The notes under the pieces: model-generated
Database searches by the model: none
The model's input: only the letters and a program-made list of their open reading frames with translations
Told to the model about the DNA's origin: nothing
Shown: positions 53,474 through 62,642 of the stretch, in pieces
Layout of the letters: every line of letters starts with the position of its first letter
Position numbering within the stretch: position 1 is the first letter of the stretch
Translations under genes and position numbers: made by a program
Source of the DNA: Iocasia fonsfrigidae
GTDB lineage: Bacteria; Bacillota; Halanaerobiia; Halanaerobiales; DTU029
DNA: 64,000 nucleotides
Direction of reading: 5' to 3'
NCBI RefSeq assembly: GCF_017751145.1
Contig: NZ_CP046640.1
Coordinates: 2,832,137-2,896,136 of the forward strand

Positions 53474-54238
53474 ATGAAACGTGATAATACAGTTAAATCT
53501 GTCATCAAAGCCTTAAATATATTTAAACTACTGGTCGAAGAAGGAAAACCAATATCATTAAGCAGTATTAGTAAGAAAGCAGATATAAATATTAGTACAG
53601 TATACCGCTTATTAAATACATTAGTCAAATTGGGATATGTAAGGCAAAATGAGAAAGAACTTTACTGTCTAGGCCTGCATTCCTATGAAATTGCTGACCT
53701 TATAAATCAAAATTTTAATATTTGGGGACTTGTTAGACCCTATTTAAAAGAAATTGTAGATAAATGCAATGAAACCAGTAGTTTTGCAGTTCTAGAAGCC
53801 AATAAAATAGTCTATATTGACCAGATCGAATCTAAAAACATGGTTAAGGTCAGCACCTCTCTTAAAACCCAAAATCCTGCCTACTGTACAGGTTCTGGCA
53901 AAATCCTTTTGGCCTACTTAAATAATAAAATGTTGGAAAGATATATTGAAGATACTGATTTCATTAAATATACTGATTCAACAATAATTGACCCTCTTTC
54001 TCTTCAAAAAGAATTAAACAAAATAAAAAAACAGGGCTATGCCACTGAATTAGAGGAAAAAGAAAAAGGAGTCCACTCTGTGGCTGCTCCTATTTTTGGT
54101 ATGAATAATAAGCCGTTTGGAGCTATCAGTATTTCTGGTCCAAGCAGCCGTATCACCCATAAGTATTTAACTGAAAAACTAATTCCCTTAATTATCTCCA
54201 ACGCAAAGCAAATCTCTGCAGAACTACAAACAGTATAA
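53474..54238 (+). CDS. IclR-family transcriptional regulator
   Basis: An N-terminal winged helix (VIKALNIFKLLVEEGKPISL, KKADINISTVYRLLNTLVKLG) and a C-terminal IclR effector domain (YCTGSGKILLAYL, ATELEEKEKGVHSVAAPIF). 254 residues. AGGAGGC precedes the ATG. It ends 8 nt from the convergent GntR gene. Its ligand is unknown; nearby Gfo/Idh and GntR genes hint at carbon-source control. Confidence 0.9.
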   Translation: MKRDNTVKSVIKALNIFKLLVEEGKPISLSSISKKADINISTVYRLLNTLVKLGYVRQNEKELYCLGLHSYEIADLINQNFNIWGLVRPYLKEIVDKCNETSSFAVLEANKIVYIDQIESKNMVKVSTSLKTQNPAYCTGSGKILLAYLNNKMLERYIEDTDFIKYTDSTIIDPLSLQKELNKIKKQGYATELEEKEKGVHSVAAPIFGMNNKPFGAISISGPSSRITHKYLTEKLIPLIISNAKQISAELQTV

Positions 54239-54245
54239 ATGCAAT

Positions 54246-54944
54246 TTATTTACCCTCTTCCCCATGTTCTTTTTCAAACACAGATACAACACTTTCCCAG
54301 GCTCCCTTAATATGCTTTCTTGCTAGTTCTTTGGCCAGTTCACCGTTCCCAGCAGATATAGCTATGCCCAGTTCCTTATGATCATTTAAAGCCTTTTCCA
54401 TCCTGCCCGGCTGACCTAAACTCCTGGCTCTAAAGCGTGTTATTTGTTCAAATAGGTTATCTAAAAACTTTTCCAACCATTTATTTTTTGAGGCTTCTTT
54501 AATAAGTTTATGAAATGCTATGTCAATTTTAATACATCTCTTCAGATTATTTTCAGCTATACATTCCTTAATCTCATCCAGATATTCATTCATTTTTTCA
54601 ATCTGTTTCTCTGTAATATGGCTGGCAGCTAAACAAGCAGCCAATCCCTCTAATTCCATCCTGACCTGGAATATATCATCCATCTCCTGTCTGGATTTTA
54701 TACCGGCTACAAAAACACCCTGTTGAGGAATAATAACTATCAATTCCTCCAGCTCAAGCATACGAAAAGCCTCTCTTACTGGTGTACGACTTACATTTAA
54801 TTGTTCAGCTAATTCTACCTCAGTAAGCCTTTCTCCCGGCAACAAATCACCTGTTAAAATCGCCTCCCGTAATACCTTATATACCTGTTTTCTTAAGGGT
54901 TCATAACTATAAGAATCTATAGCTGATAAATTTAAATCTGGCAT
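54246..54944 (-). CDS. GntR-family (FadR/FCD) transcriptional regulator
   Basis: The N-terminal helix-turn-helix (LAEQLNVSRTPVREAFRMLELE) is followed by an all-helical FCD domain (RMELEGLAACLAASHIT, DIAFHKLIKEAS). ATG 54944 follows AGAGGTG by 8 nt. Probably responds to an organic acid, as FCD regulators generally do. Confidence 0.9.
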   Translation of the reverse strand: MPDLNLSAIDSYSYEPLRKQVYKVLREAILTGDLLPGERLTEVELAEQLNVSRTPVREAFRMLELEELIVIIPQQGVFVAGIKSRQEMDDIFQVRMELEGLAACLAASHITEKQIEKMNEYLDEIKECIAENNLKRCIKIDIAFHKLIKEASKNKWLEKFLDNLFEQITRFRARSLGQPGRMEKALNDHKELGIAISAGNGELAKELARKHIKGAWESVVSVFEKEHGEEGK

Positions 54945-55035
54945 TTCAATACACCTCTTTTTTAGATTATAGATTATCACTTAAATATTATATCATTAAT
55001 CAAAAATATTATTAAGTCATATCAGAACATTTAAT

Positions 55036-55080
55036 TTTATACCTTTACTGAAGCTAGACTCGCTTCAGTAAAGGTATAAA
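55036..55080. terminator. 19-bp stem-loop terminator
   Basis: TTTATACCTTTACTGAAGC / its exact reverse complement with a 7-nt loop, 19 nt past the stop of the glutamate-synthase-like gene. The T tract is short, so it may also act as a processing or stability element. Confidence 0.7.
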
Positions 55081-55098
55081 GTTTATCATTAATTTTTA

Positions 55099-56766
55099 TT
55101 AAGCGGTTACAGTCCTTAACCATGTCTTTCTGAGTATTTCTTTAGCCTCTTCATCCAGAGCATCGGTCATATATGGGATACCGGTTTCACTGGCAACCTC
55201 CCTATTGGCAGCCATTAAATCAGAGTGATTTAATTCACTAAGGTTAAATTTCCGAGCACCAGCCATAAACTGTTTTAGTCCAGCACTCAATTTATCAGCT
55301 AATGTGTACATTGCTACAGCACCATAAGGTATTTTTTGCATTTCATCTTGACCAACTATCTCTTCAACATCATACCAGCCGGCAAAAATGCTTTCAGGTG
55401 TGTCACCTAATTCACTAACTGTCTTTGGCAGACTATCCCAGTTGCCATTTAGTGTTTCTTTTCTTTCAGGATGGAAAACCCCTTCAATATTTGAACCTAC
55501 AAAACCAGGAATCATTGGTGCCCTTCCCATACATACCAGTTTAACATATGGGGCACCAAGGGCTAAAGCTTTAAACATATGGTCTTCCCTGGCAAATCCA
55601 CCAGCAAAAGAAAGGTCTGGTACTTCTATACCCATTTTATCTAAAATATTGGCGTATTCTACTGCTTTAGCATGGAGTTGTAATGATGGCACACCCCAGT
55701 GTTCCATCATATTCCAGGGGCTCATACCTGTACCTCCACCAGCACCATCAATAGTCAATAAATCAAGTTTAGCATCAGCGGCAAAACGCAGGGCCATAGC
55801 CAGAGCCTTCATTCCATATGCACCAGTCTTTAAAGAGATACGTTTATATCCTAAGCCCCTCAGGTATTCTACCTGTTCCATAAACCCTTCCTGTAGTTCT
55901 TCAGTTGTAGCAGCATCTGTCCCCCCGAGACGACTGTGACGCGCAAAACTCTTAATCGCACCTGCTTTAAAAGCCTTTACATTAGACTCTTTCATTGGAT
56001 CAGGGTCTACTACATAACCCCTCCTGGCAAGAAATTGGGCATATTCAAGGCTTTTAACCTGAATCTCACCACCTATATCTTTGGCACCCTGACCCCATTT
56101 GAGTTCTATTATTACATCATCACCATATTTATCAATTACATATTCAGCTACACCATTTCTGGTATCCTCTACATTTAATTGAACAAAAATAGCACCATAC
56201 CCATCCCTGGTATATTGCTGATATACCTCAATTCTACGGTCTAATTCAGGAGCCTTAGTAATTTTACCATCTTTAAGCACTGCTTCTTTATCTACGCCCA
56301 CAACATTTTCACCAATTACGATTGGAAATCCAGCCAGAGCAGCACCAATAGCGAATGAATTCCAGTATTTTGCTGCAATAAATGTAGAGCCTAAAGCACC
56401 TGTCATCATTGGAATCCTACTTTTAGTCTTTACATTATTACCAAAACTGGTTTCAATATCGACATTTGGAAAAATACAGTCATCTGCATTATCAGTTAAA
56501 CCCTCTGCAAGTCCATGGGCTCCGTGGGCATATCCTTGTATCCGGAGAGTATGATAACCTACTCCACTGGCATCAATATTTGCACTACCAGAGGTGATTG
56601 TACCAAAATCCCTCGGATAGAGCATTTTTCTACCCACTAAAGAAGACATCCAGGTCTCACATTTTCCCTTACAATCTGCTCTACATAATGTACAGAGACC
56701 AGATTCACAAGCATCTCCCCGGTTTACAGTACCGAGGGCATCATTTCTTTTTCTCCATTCTGACAT
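55099..56766 (-). CDS. FMN-binding glutamate-synthase-domain protein
   Basis: A 555-residue protein with an N-terminal Cys-rich segment (CESGLCTLCRADCKGKC) followed by the GltB-type FMN barrel: GGEIQVKSLEYA, ISLKTGAYGMKAL and LLTIDGAGGGTGMSPW. Stand-alone GltB-domain proteins lack the glutaminase part; some are glutamate synthases, others act on unknown substrates. The Cys cluster could bind an Fe-S centre. Its neighbours are regulators, not gltD. Confidence 0.85.
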   Translation of the reverse strand: MSEWRKRNDALGTVNRGDACESGLCTLCRADCKGKCETWMSSLVGRKMLYPRDFGTITSGSANIDASGVGYHTLRIQGYAHGAHGLAEGLTDNADDCIFPNVDIETSFGNNVKTKSRIPMMTGALGSTFIAAKYWNSFAIGAALAGFPIVIGENVVGVDKEAVLKDGKITKAPELDRRIEVYQQYTRDGYGAIFVQLNVEDTRNGVAEYVIDKYGDDVIIELKWGQGAKDIGGEIQVKSLEYAQFLARRGYVVDPDPMKESNVKAFKAGAIKSFARHSRLGGTDAATTEELQEGFMEQVEYLRGLGYKRISLKTGAYGMKALAMALRFAADAKLDLLTIDGAGGGTGMSPWNMMEHWGVPSLQLHAKAVEYANILDKMGIEVPDLSFAGGFAREDHMFKALALGAPYVKLVCMGRAPMIPGFVGSNIEGVFHPERKETLNGNWDSLPKTVSELGDTPESIFAGWYDVEEIVGQDEMQKIPYGAVAMYTLADKLSAGLKQFMAGARKFNLSELNHSDLMAANREVASETGIPYMTDALDEEAKEILRKTWLRTVTA

Positions 56767-56986
56767 CAGTAATCCTCTCCTTATTACATCATATTATTAA
56801 TTTTGCTAATAGTATAAGGTTAATGTCAGGAAAAGTAAATACTAATCATAGCAATGATACCTGTATACATGGATATTAGAATATCGATATTCTGCAAAAC
56901 ATATTTATTAGACAATATTCTTAAAACAGGTAATATTTACTACTAATCTTTTTTTCTTCTACTGACATAATATCTATATAAGCGTC

Positions 56987-57155
56987 TTGCATAATTGATT
57001 GTTACCAGACAAAAACTCCGCAACGAATTTAGTTTCAGCCAATTATGGGCTGTTTTAAACTCCCTACGGTCAAACAGAAAAACACCCTTTTCCATAATTG
57101 TCTTTACTAAATTCTACTCCGTTTTAATCGTCTAGATAACAATTCAATTATGCAA
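56987..57155. repeat. Structured intergenic repeat, copy E
   Basis: Outer arms TTGCATAATTGATTGTTA (56987-57004) and TAACAATTCAATTATGCAA (57137-57155), a near-perfect 18-bp stem. Inner arms include CGAATTTAGT and ACTAAATTCTA. CTCCG occurs on both sides, and a shorter stem CAGCC/GGCTG lies inside. The right arm overlaps the first ATG of the Gfo/Idh gene. The flank 56767-56986 holds no gene. Confidence 0.65.
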
Positions 57156-58250
57156 AAGGTCTATTATGAAAGAGCCTTATATAGAAGGGAGACGATTACT
57201 ATTAAAAAAATTAGACTTGCTGTAATTGGTACCGGAATGGCCTGGAAACGGCTGCACTGGCCTGCTATCCAGGAATTAGGTGATCATTACCAGATTGTAG
57301 CTGTTTGTAATAAGACAAAAAGTGATGCAGTAGATTTTGCTAGGGAAATTAACCTCGCCCAGGAAAATGTATATGATGATTACAAGGAAATGCTCAAACG
57401 AGGTGATATTGATGCTGTTGATGTAATGGTTCCTATTCCAGAAAATTTTGATATCTATCATGATATCGTAACAGCAAACATCAATCTAATTGCAGAAAAA
57501 CCATTAGCATCCACTATGGAAGGGGCCGAAAAACTACTTAAGCTCCATAAAAAACACCCGGTAAACATTATGGTTGCAGAAAATTACCGTTATAATGATG
57601 AGATTAATAAAATTAGAGATATTATTAATCAGGGCAAAATTGGTGATGTAATCTATTTTATTAATCATAATGCTGTTGATTTTGAAAATCAGATGACTAA
57701 AAACACCTTTGCTGCTACAGAATGGAGACAACATCCTCAATTTAAAGGAGGTACTTTCCTTGATGCAGGTCTCCACGATATAGCTGCTATGCGCCATATT
57801 TTTGGGAAAGTAGATTATGTTTATGCCATGGGTCAACCCCAGCAGGAAGATTTTAGTCCTTATATATCTGTTAATTCCCAGATTAAATTTTCCAATGGGG
57901 TAATAGGTCAATATAGTTATTATACTGATGGTAAAGAAACCCAGCGTCCCTTGATAGGTTTTAGGATTTTTGGTAATAAAGGAGAAATATACCTGGAAGA
58001 ACGAAGATGTGGTACTATTAATATAACATACAGAGACGGCGGTTCTGAACAAATAACCTATCGGCCTGAAAGAGGTTATTTTAATGAACTCCTTAATTTC
58101 TATAACTCATTATTAGGGAATGAAGAAATTGCCGTTACTCCTGAGGTTGAATATGGTGACGTCAAAATGGTATTTAACATCCTGAAATCTATCAAAGATA
58201 ACAAAGCATATCCAGTTGACACCAAAACTAATGAAATTTCTTTAGTTTAA
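57150..58250 (+). CDS. Gfo/Idh/MocA-family oxidoreductase
   Basis: An N-terminal Rossmann domain (RLAVIGTGMAWKRLHWPAI), the conserved EKPLA (here AEKPLAST) and a C-terminal domain with FLDAGLHDIAAMRHIFG. These NAD(P)-dependent enzymes act on sugars or inositols. The ATG at 57150 lies within the arm of repeat E and has no ribosome site. GGGAG sits 9 nt before an in-frame ATT (57204), so the real protein may begin there with KKIRLAVIG; both are uncertain. Confidence 0.85.
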   Translation: MQKVYYERALYRRETITIKKIRLAVIGTGMAWKRLHWPAIQELGDHYQIVAVCNKTKSDAVDFAREINLAQENVYDDYKEMLKRGDIDAVDVMVPIPENFDIYHDIVTANINLIAEKPLASTMEGAEKLLKLHKKHPVNIMVAENYRYNDEINKIRDIINQGKIGDVIYFINHNAVDFENQMTKNTFAATEWRQHPQFKGGTFLDAGLHDIAAMRHIFGKVDYVYAMGQPQQEDFSPYISVNSQIKFSNGVIGQYSYYTDGKETQRPLIGFRIFGNKGEIYLEERRCGTINITYRDGGSEQITYRPERGYFNELLNFYNSLLGNEEIAVTPEVEYGDVKMVFNILKSIKDNKAYPVDTKTNEISLV

Positions 58251-58261
58251 GAACAAAACTA

Positions 58262-58384
58262 CGCCACCCAAACTTAATCAATAATTATTAATTTTTACTT
58301 AGGAATATTTTTTACACAAAATTAACTAATTTTAATAATCCAGATAGATATATTTGTTGTACAACTCTAGAAATTATCCGCAGG
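58262..58384. repeat. Structured repeat, partial copy F
   Basis: Matches the left half of copy C (CCAAACTTAATCAA.AAT.ATTA, then AACTCTAGAAATTATCCGC) and stops there. Right-hand hairpins are missing, so it is a truncated relic downstream of the Gfo/Idh gene. Confidence 0.6.
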
Positions 58385-58433
58385 TACAAAAATAGTTTCC
58401 TTATATTAAATAATTGTCAATAATAATAACTAT

Positions 58434-58462
58434 TTGTATTATTTCCCTTAATATGATATAAT
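58434..58462 (+). promoter_or_regulatory. Promoter of the bacteriohemerythrin genes
   Basis: TTGTAT, 17-nt spacer, TGA-TATAAT, 71 nt before the first GTG. Confidence 0.65.
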
Positions 58463-58532
58463 TTTAATAAAAGTTAATTGATTAGACAATATCTTTACCT
58501 GTAAAGAATACTTACATAAGGGGGCAATAATT

Positions 58533-58949
58533 GTGTTTGAATGGAAAGACTCATATTCTGTTGGCATTGAAGAAATTGACAAGCAGCACAAAAATTTATT
58601 AGGTATTGGTGAAGAACTGGTATATGTTATGGAAAATACTACTAAAGGACTTGATCAATATGATGAAATCAAACGTCTGTTGAAAGAACTGTATGATTAT
58701 ACAGTCTACCATTTTACTGCTGAAGAAAAACTAATGAAAAAATATGATTTTATTGACCTTCCCAGTCATCAATTCCAACATAAACTATTTGTCAAGAAAA
58801 TTGAGGAAATCGATCTAGACGAATTTGATAATGATCAAATAGACTCAACTTTTAAAATCATGGAATTTCTTTCTAATTGGATTACTAATCACATTTTAAA
58901 AATAGATCCTCAGTACAGTAAAGTCTTAAGAGAAAAAGGTGTACGATAA
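58533..58949 (+). CDS. Bacteriohemerythrin, copy 1
   Basis: A 138-residue diiron O2-binding protein. The ligand set is visible: H19 in DKQHKNLL, then YHFTAEEKLM, SHQFQHKLF and a late NHILKID. GTG start, GGGGGC upstream. Likely carries or scavenges O2 or NO in an anaerobe. It is about 83% identical to copy 2, even in the ribosome-site region. Confidence 0.92.
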   Translation: MFEWKDSYSVGIEEIDKQHKNLLGIGEELVYVMENTTKGLDQYDEIKRLLKELYDYTVYHFTAEEKLMKKYDFIDLPSHQFQHKLFVKKIEEIDLDEFDNDQIDSTFKIMEFLSNWITNHILKIDPQYSKVLREKGVR

Positions 58950-59021
58950 CAAATAGCTGCAATTTAAAAAGAGGCTATCTAATTAATTTATTGAAAATAC
59001 TTACATAAGGGGGCAATAATT

Positions 59022-59435
59022 GTGTTTGAGTGGAAAGAAGCTTATTCTGTTGGCATTGAAGAAATTGACAAACAACATAAAAATTTACTAGGTATTGGTG
59101 AAGAACTGGTATATGTTATGGAAAACACTACTAAAGGACTTGATCAATATGATGAAGTCAAACGGCTATTGAAAGAATTATATGACTATACCATCTACCA
59201 CTTTACTAGTGAAGAAAAACTAATGGAAAAACATGATTTTCTGGAACTCCCCAGTCACCAATTCCAACATAAGCTTTTTGTTAAAAAACTTGAAGAAATT
59301 GATCTAGAGGAATTTGATAATGACCAGCTAGAAACAACAAATCAACTCCTGGACTTTATCGCCAACTGGATTACCGAACACATTTTAAAAGAAGACCAAA
59401 AATACAGCAAAATAATCCGAGAAAAAGAAGCATAA
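59022..59435 (+). CDS. Bacteriohemerythrin, copy 2
   Basis: 137 residues with the same ligand layout (H19, YHFTSEEKLM, SHQFQHKLF, EHILKED). It starts with GTG after the identical leader ATACTTACATAAGGGGGCAA. A recent tandem duplication; differences are concentrated in the C-terminal third. It shares the upstream promoter or uses one in the 72-bp gap, which is too short to say. A terminator follows. Confidence 0.92.
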   Translation: MFEWKEAYSVGIEEIDKQHKNLLGIGEELVYVMENTTKGLDQYDEVKRLLKELYDYTIYHFTSEEKLMEKHDFLELPSHQFQHKLFVKKLEEIDLEEFDNDQLETTNQLLDFIANWITEHILKEDQKYSKIIREKEA

Positions 59436-59454
59436 TAAATATATATATAAATAA

Positions 59455-59497
59455 TTAACCCCCCTGAACATAAAAATTCAAGGGGGTTAACTTTTTG
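59455..59497 (+). terminator. Terminator after the hemerythrin pair
   Basis: TTAACCCCC / GGGGGTTAA with an 18-nt loop, then CTTTTT. It also lies near the end of the convergent pckA gene. Confidence 0.8.
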
Positions 59498-59520
59498 TCT
59501 AGCTACTTTATATAGCTTTT

Positions 59521-61152
59521 TTATATCTCTTCGACAACCTTTTGGATAGCTTTCAGGGCATCAGCCGGCAGTTTGTCAAAACCGCCCCTTTCAGTTTCTC
59601 TACCCTTAATATATTCAATCCTGTCGTTCATTCTGGCCGTAAACTGCTTTTTATAGTCTGTATCACTGAAATCTGGTACATACCCATCTATCTCCATGAT
59701 TTCAATGTCAGAGAAATTTTCCCACTGTTTAAACTCTGCTTTACCTTCAATTATAGATTCAATTACACCCAGGGTAACTGGAGGTGTAATATCTTTACCC
59801 ATAAAGGCTCCAGTATTTAAAATATAACACTCAATACCAGTATCAAACAGGGCTTTGAACTTATTATAATCCTGTTCTAATGGATAGGTTCTAAAGGGAT
59901 TAGCATATGGTTCAACAACTAAGGCATTAGGATCCACACCCTCTGCCAGTCTTTCAGCAGATGTCCTTTTGGTAGCCAGGGTTGCACCCATTGCAGAAGC
60001 CAGAGAAGTTCCATTTAATTTTAAAACAGGTGGTAATGTTGGGTCTTTCATTAACCAGAATACAGCATCAGCCTTTTCATCAATCTTATTTACCCGGTTA
60101 GGAGACCATAAAACAGATTTTACAGCACGTCCATTACCATTACGGATATCCTCTGTTACCAGTACTACATTGCCATCTTCATCAACGGTTGCTCCAGTAT
60201 TCTGGGCAGTTAAGATGTATTTATTATCTTCATCACCCATCGGATAATCCTGGGTCTTATCAAAGTATGAAGGCTCTAAGGCAACAGATGAACCATCATC
60301 AACATTAATAATAAAGGCATCATCATGTAGAATTGTTACATCATATTTACCACCATGTTTAGCATGGGTGATAGTTGATTTTCCAGAACCAGAAAGACCA
60401 AATACGGCAACAACATATTTGCTGTTATCATTGAGATTATATCTCTTTAATCCACCATGACAGCAGGCAAAGTTGTGTCTATTAGCAGTACCCCAACCCA
60501 GTGTAAGTGTACCCTTCTTATGTTCACCAAAATAACGCATACCCAGTAAAGCAGCTACATTATGTTCCGGGTCAAAAAAAGTTAATCCCAAGGGATGATC
60601 AGGGTGTGTCCAGTCAGGGTCTGAGAAGATATAGATATCACCCTCATTAGGTAATTTTTGGGATTCCTTATACATTTTATTATAAAGTTCATTAATATAC
60701 TGGAAGTTTAACAACCAGGAGTAAGCAATATTTTCATGGTTTTCAGGCATTAACAGGTGTGCTTTGATCATAAAGTCTTTATCTAAACCGACATAGGCCT
60801 GGCAGTGGTACATCTTGCGATAGCGTGTATCATAAACAGCTTCCCTGATTTTAGCAGCATAATCCTCAAGATCTACTTCAGGTTCTCCTACGATTCTACG
60901 GGCAGCAGCACAACGACCTTTAACAGCACCATCATTAAATAATAATATATTAGCATCCTGTGGTAAACCTATTTCTTCTGGTTTATAGATCGGCATACCT
61001 GTCTCAATAGTACCAGGGCTGTTTTTAGCCTTCTTATATGCCTCAGCAGGTGTTAATAATTTCTCCACATTATTACCATAGAATGCTGTCTCAACAGTAG
61101 TCCTTATCCTTGAGATAATATCCTTTGTTTCAAAATATTCAATAGTTGACAT
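59521..61152 (-). CDS. pckA: PEP carboxykinase (ATP)
   Basis: Reversibly converts oxaloacetate plus ATP to PEP and CO2. The kinase motif GLSGSGKST is at about residues 251-259 and the following LHDDAFI is typical; the ending VNPFRTYPL-like segment (PYANPFRTYPLEQ) is present. 543 residues. It shares the oxaloacetate node with the next two genes. Confidence 0.93.
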   Translation of the reverse strand: MSTIEYFETKDIISRIRTTVETAFYGNNVEKLLTPAEAYKKAKNSPGTIETGMPIYKPEEIGLPQDANILLFNDGAVKGRCAAARRIVGEPEVDLEDYAAKIREAVYDTRYRKMYHCQAYVGLDKDFMIKAHLLMPENHENIAYSWLLNFQYINELYNKMYKESQKLPNEGDIYIFSDPDWTHPDHPLGLTFFDPEHNVAALLGMRYFGEHKKGTLTLGWGTANRHNFACCHGGLKRYNLNDNSKYVVAVFGLSGSGKSTITHAKHGGKYDVTILHDDAFIINVDDGSSVALEPSYFDKTQDYPMGDEDNKYILTAQNTGATVDEDGNVVLVTEDIRNGNGRAVKSVLWSPNRVNKIDEKADAVFWLMKDPTLPPVLKLNGTSLASAMGATLATKRTSAERLAEGVDPNALVVEPYANPFRTYPLEQDYNKFKALFDTGIECYILNTGAFMGKDITPPVTLGVIESIIEGKAEFKQWENFSDIEIMEIDGYVPDFSDTDYKKQFTARMNDRIEYIKGRETERGGFDKLPADALKAIQKVVEEI

Positions 61153-61230
61153 ATTAAAAAACCCACTCCTTTTGAAGTTTTTTTATTCTTATTTATTTAT
61201 ACTTCTTTTCTACTAGCTTCTGGTCTAATA

Positions 61231-62574
61231 CTATCCTCTATTTTTGAAAAATTCTTCTGCTACAGCAGGGAAGATAATATATGATAGGACATCTTCTTCT
61301 TTGGTATAATATCCCTTTTCCTTGACCTCTTTAGTAGCCTTCTCCATAATAGGTTCAAGGTCATCAGCCGGGCGATGAGTAATAACTTCAGCATCCTTAC
61401 CAATAATTTTTGCCCTGAAGTCATCATCAATTTTACCTGGTGCCTTACCATAACCACCCTGTAGGTACTTCTTAACTTCTTTACTGACTACTTTATATCT
61501 TTCACCTGTCGCTACATTAAAAACAGCCTGTGTCCCAACAATTTGGCTCATCGGTGTAACAAGTGGCGGATAACCCAGGTCTTCACGAACCTTTGGTACC
61601 TCTAAGAGGGTTTCTTCTAATCTATCAAGCATATTCATCTTTTTCATCTGGCTCCTCATATTAGATAACATCCCACCTGGAACCTGATAAATTAATACCT
61701 CAGGGTCAACATCTTTAGGAGCCATATTCTCTTTTAGTTTATCCCTGATATCTTTAAAATATCTATTCAATTCAGACACATATTCCATATCAATACCAGT
61801 ATCATAATCTGTCCCGGCAAAGGTAGCAACCATTGTTTCTGTAGCAGGTTGTGATGTGCCGAGAGCCAGGGTAGACAGAGCAGTATCAATAACATCAACA
61901 CCAGCTTCAACAGCCTTAAGATAGGTCATTGAAGCTAGACCACTGGTATAATGGGTGTGCAGCTGAATAGGTATATCAACAGCCTCTTTCAGTGAACCAA
62001 TAAGTTCTGTAGCTTCATATGGTTTTAATAGACCAGCCATATCTTTAAGACAGATTGAATCCGCCCCTACTTTTTTTAATTCTTTAGCAGTTTCAATATA
62101 ATGTTCAATATCATGTACAGGACTGGTAGTATAAACAACAGTTGCCTGGGCATGGCCGCCATATTCATTTGTTGCTTCAATAGCAACCTGCATATTCCTA
62201 ACATCATTTAAAGCATCAAAGATACGGAAAATATCAATACCATTTTTAATAGCCAACCTGACAAATTCCCTTACAGAATCATCTGGGTAATGTTTATAAC
62301 CTACAATATTTTGACCTCTCAAGAGCATCTGGAAAGGGGTATTGGGCATCTTTTCCTTTAATTTCTTTAACCTTTCCCAGGGATCTTCATTGAGGTATCT
62401 CATTGCACTGTCAAAGGTAGCACCACCCCACATCTCAACAGAATGATAGCCCGCCTTATCTACCTTTTCAGCAATAGGTAACATATCGTCTGTAGACATT
62501 CGTGTTGCCAGTAATGATTGATGGGCATCCCTGAAAATAGTCTCAGTTATACCTACTTTTTTCTTCGCGGTCAT
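61231..62574 (-). CDS. Carboxyltransferase subunit (pyruvate carboxylase B / oxaloacetate decarboxylase alpha)
   Basis: The carboxyltransferase barrel with TIFRDAHQSLLATRM at the start, VEMWGGATFDSAMR and LCLKDMAGLL. It ends at about residue 447 without a biotin domain; the biotin carrier is encoded by the separate gene at the right edge. Together with the beta subunit it forms a biotin-dependent enzyme that transfers CO2 from an oxaloacetate-type acid. Direction (pyruvate carboxylase or decarboxylase) cannot be told from sequence. Confidence 0.88.
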   Translation of the reverse strand: MTAKKKVGITETIFRDAHQSLLATRMSTDDMLPIAEKVDKAGYHSVEMWGGATFDSAMRYLNEDPWERLKKLKEKMPNTPFQMLLRGQNIVGYKHYPDDSVREFVRLAIKNGIDIFRIFDALNDVRNMQVAIEATNEYGGHAQATVVYTTSPVHDIEHYIETAKELKKVGADSICLKDMAGLLKPYEATELIGSLKEAVDIPIQLHTHYTSGLASMTYLKAVEAGVDVIDTALSTLALGTSQPATETMVATFAGTDYDTGIDMEYVSELNRYFKDIRDKLKENMAPKDVDPEVLIYQVPGGMLSNMRSQMKKMNMLDRLEETLLEVPKVREDLGYPPLVTPMSQIVGTQAVFNVATGERYKVVSKEVKKYLQGGYGKAPGKIDDDFRAKIIGKDAEVITHRPADDLEPIMEKATKEVKEKGYYTKEEDVLSYIIFPAVAEEFFKNRG

Positions 62575-62642
62575 TTTTTCACTCCCTTTTAATTATCTAA
62601 GCACAGTTCTATTATTTCATTTACCATGTATACTATTTTTGA

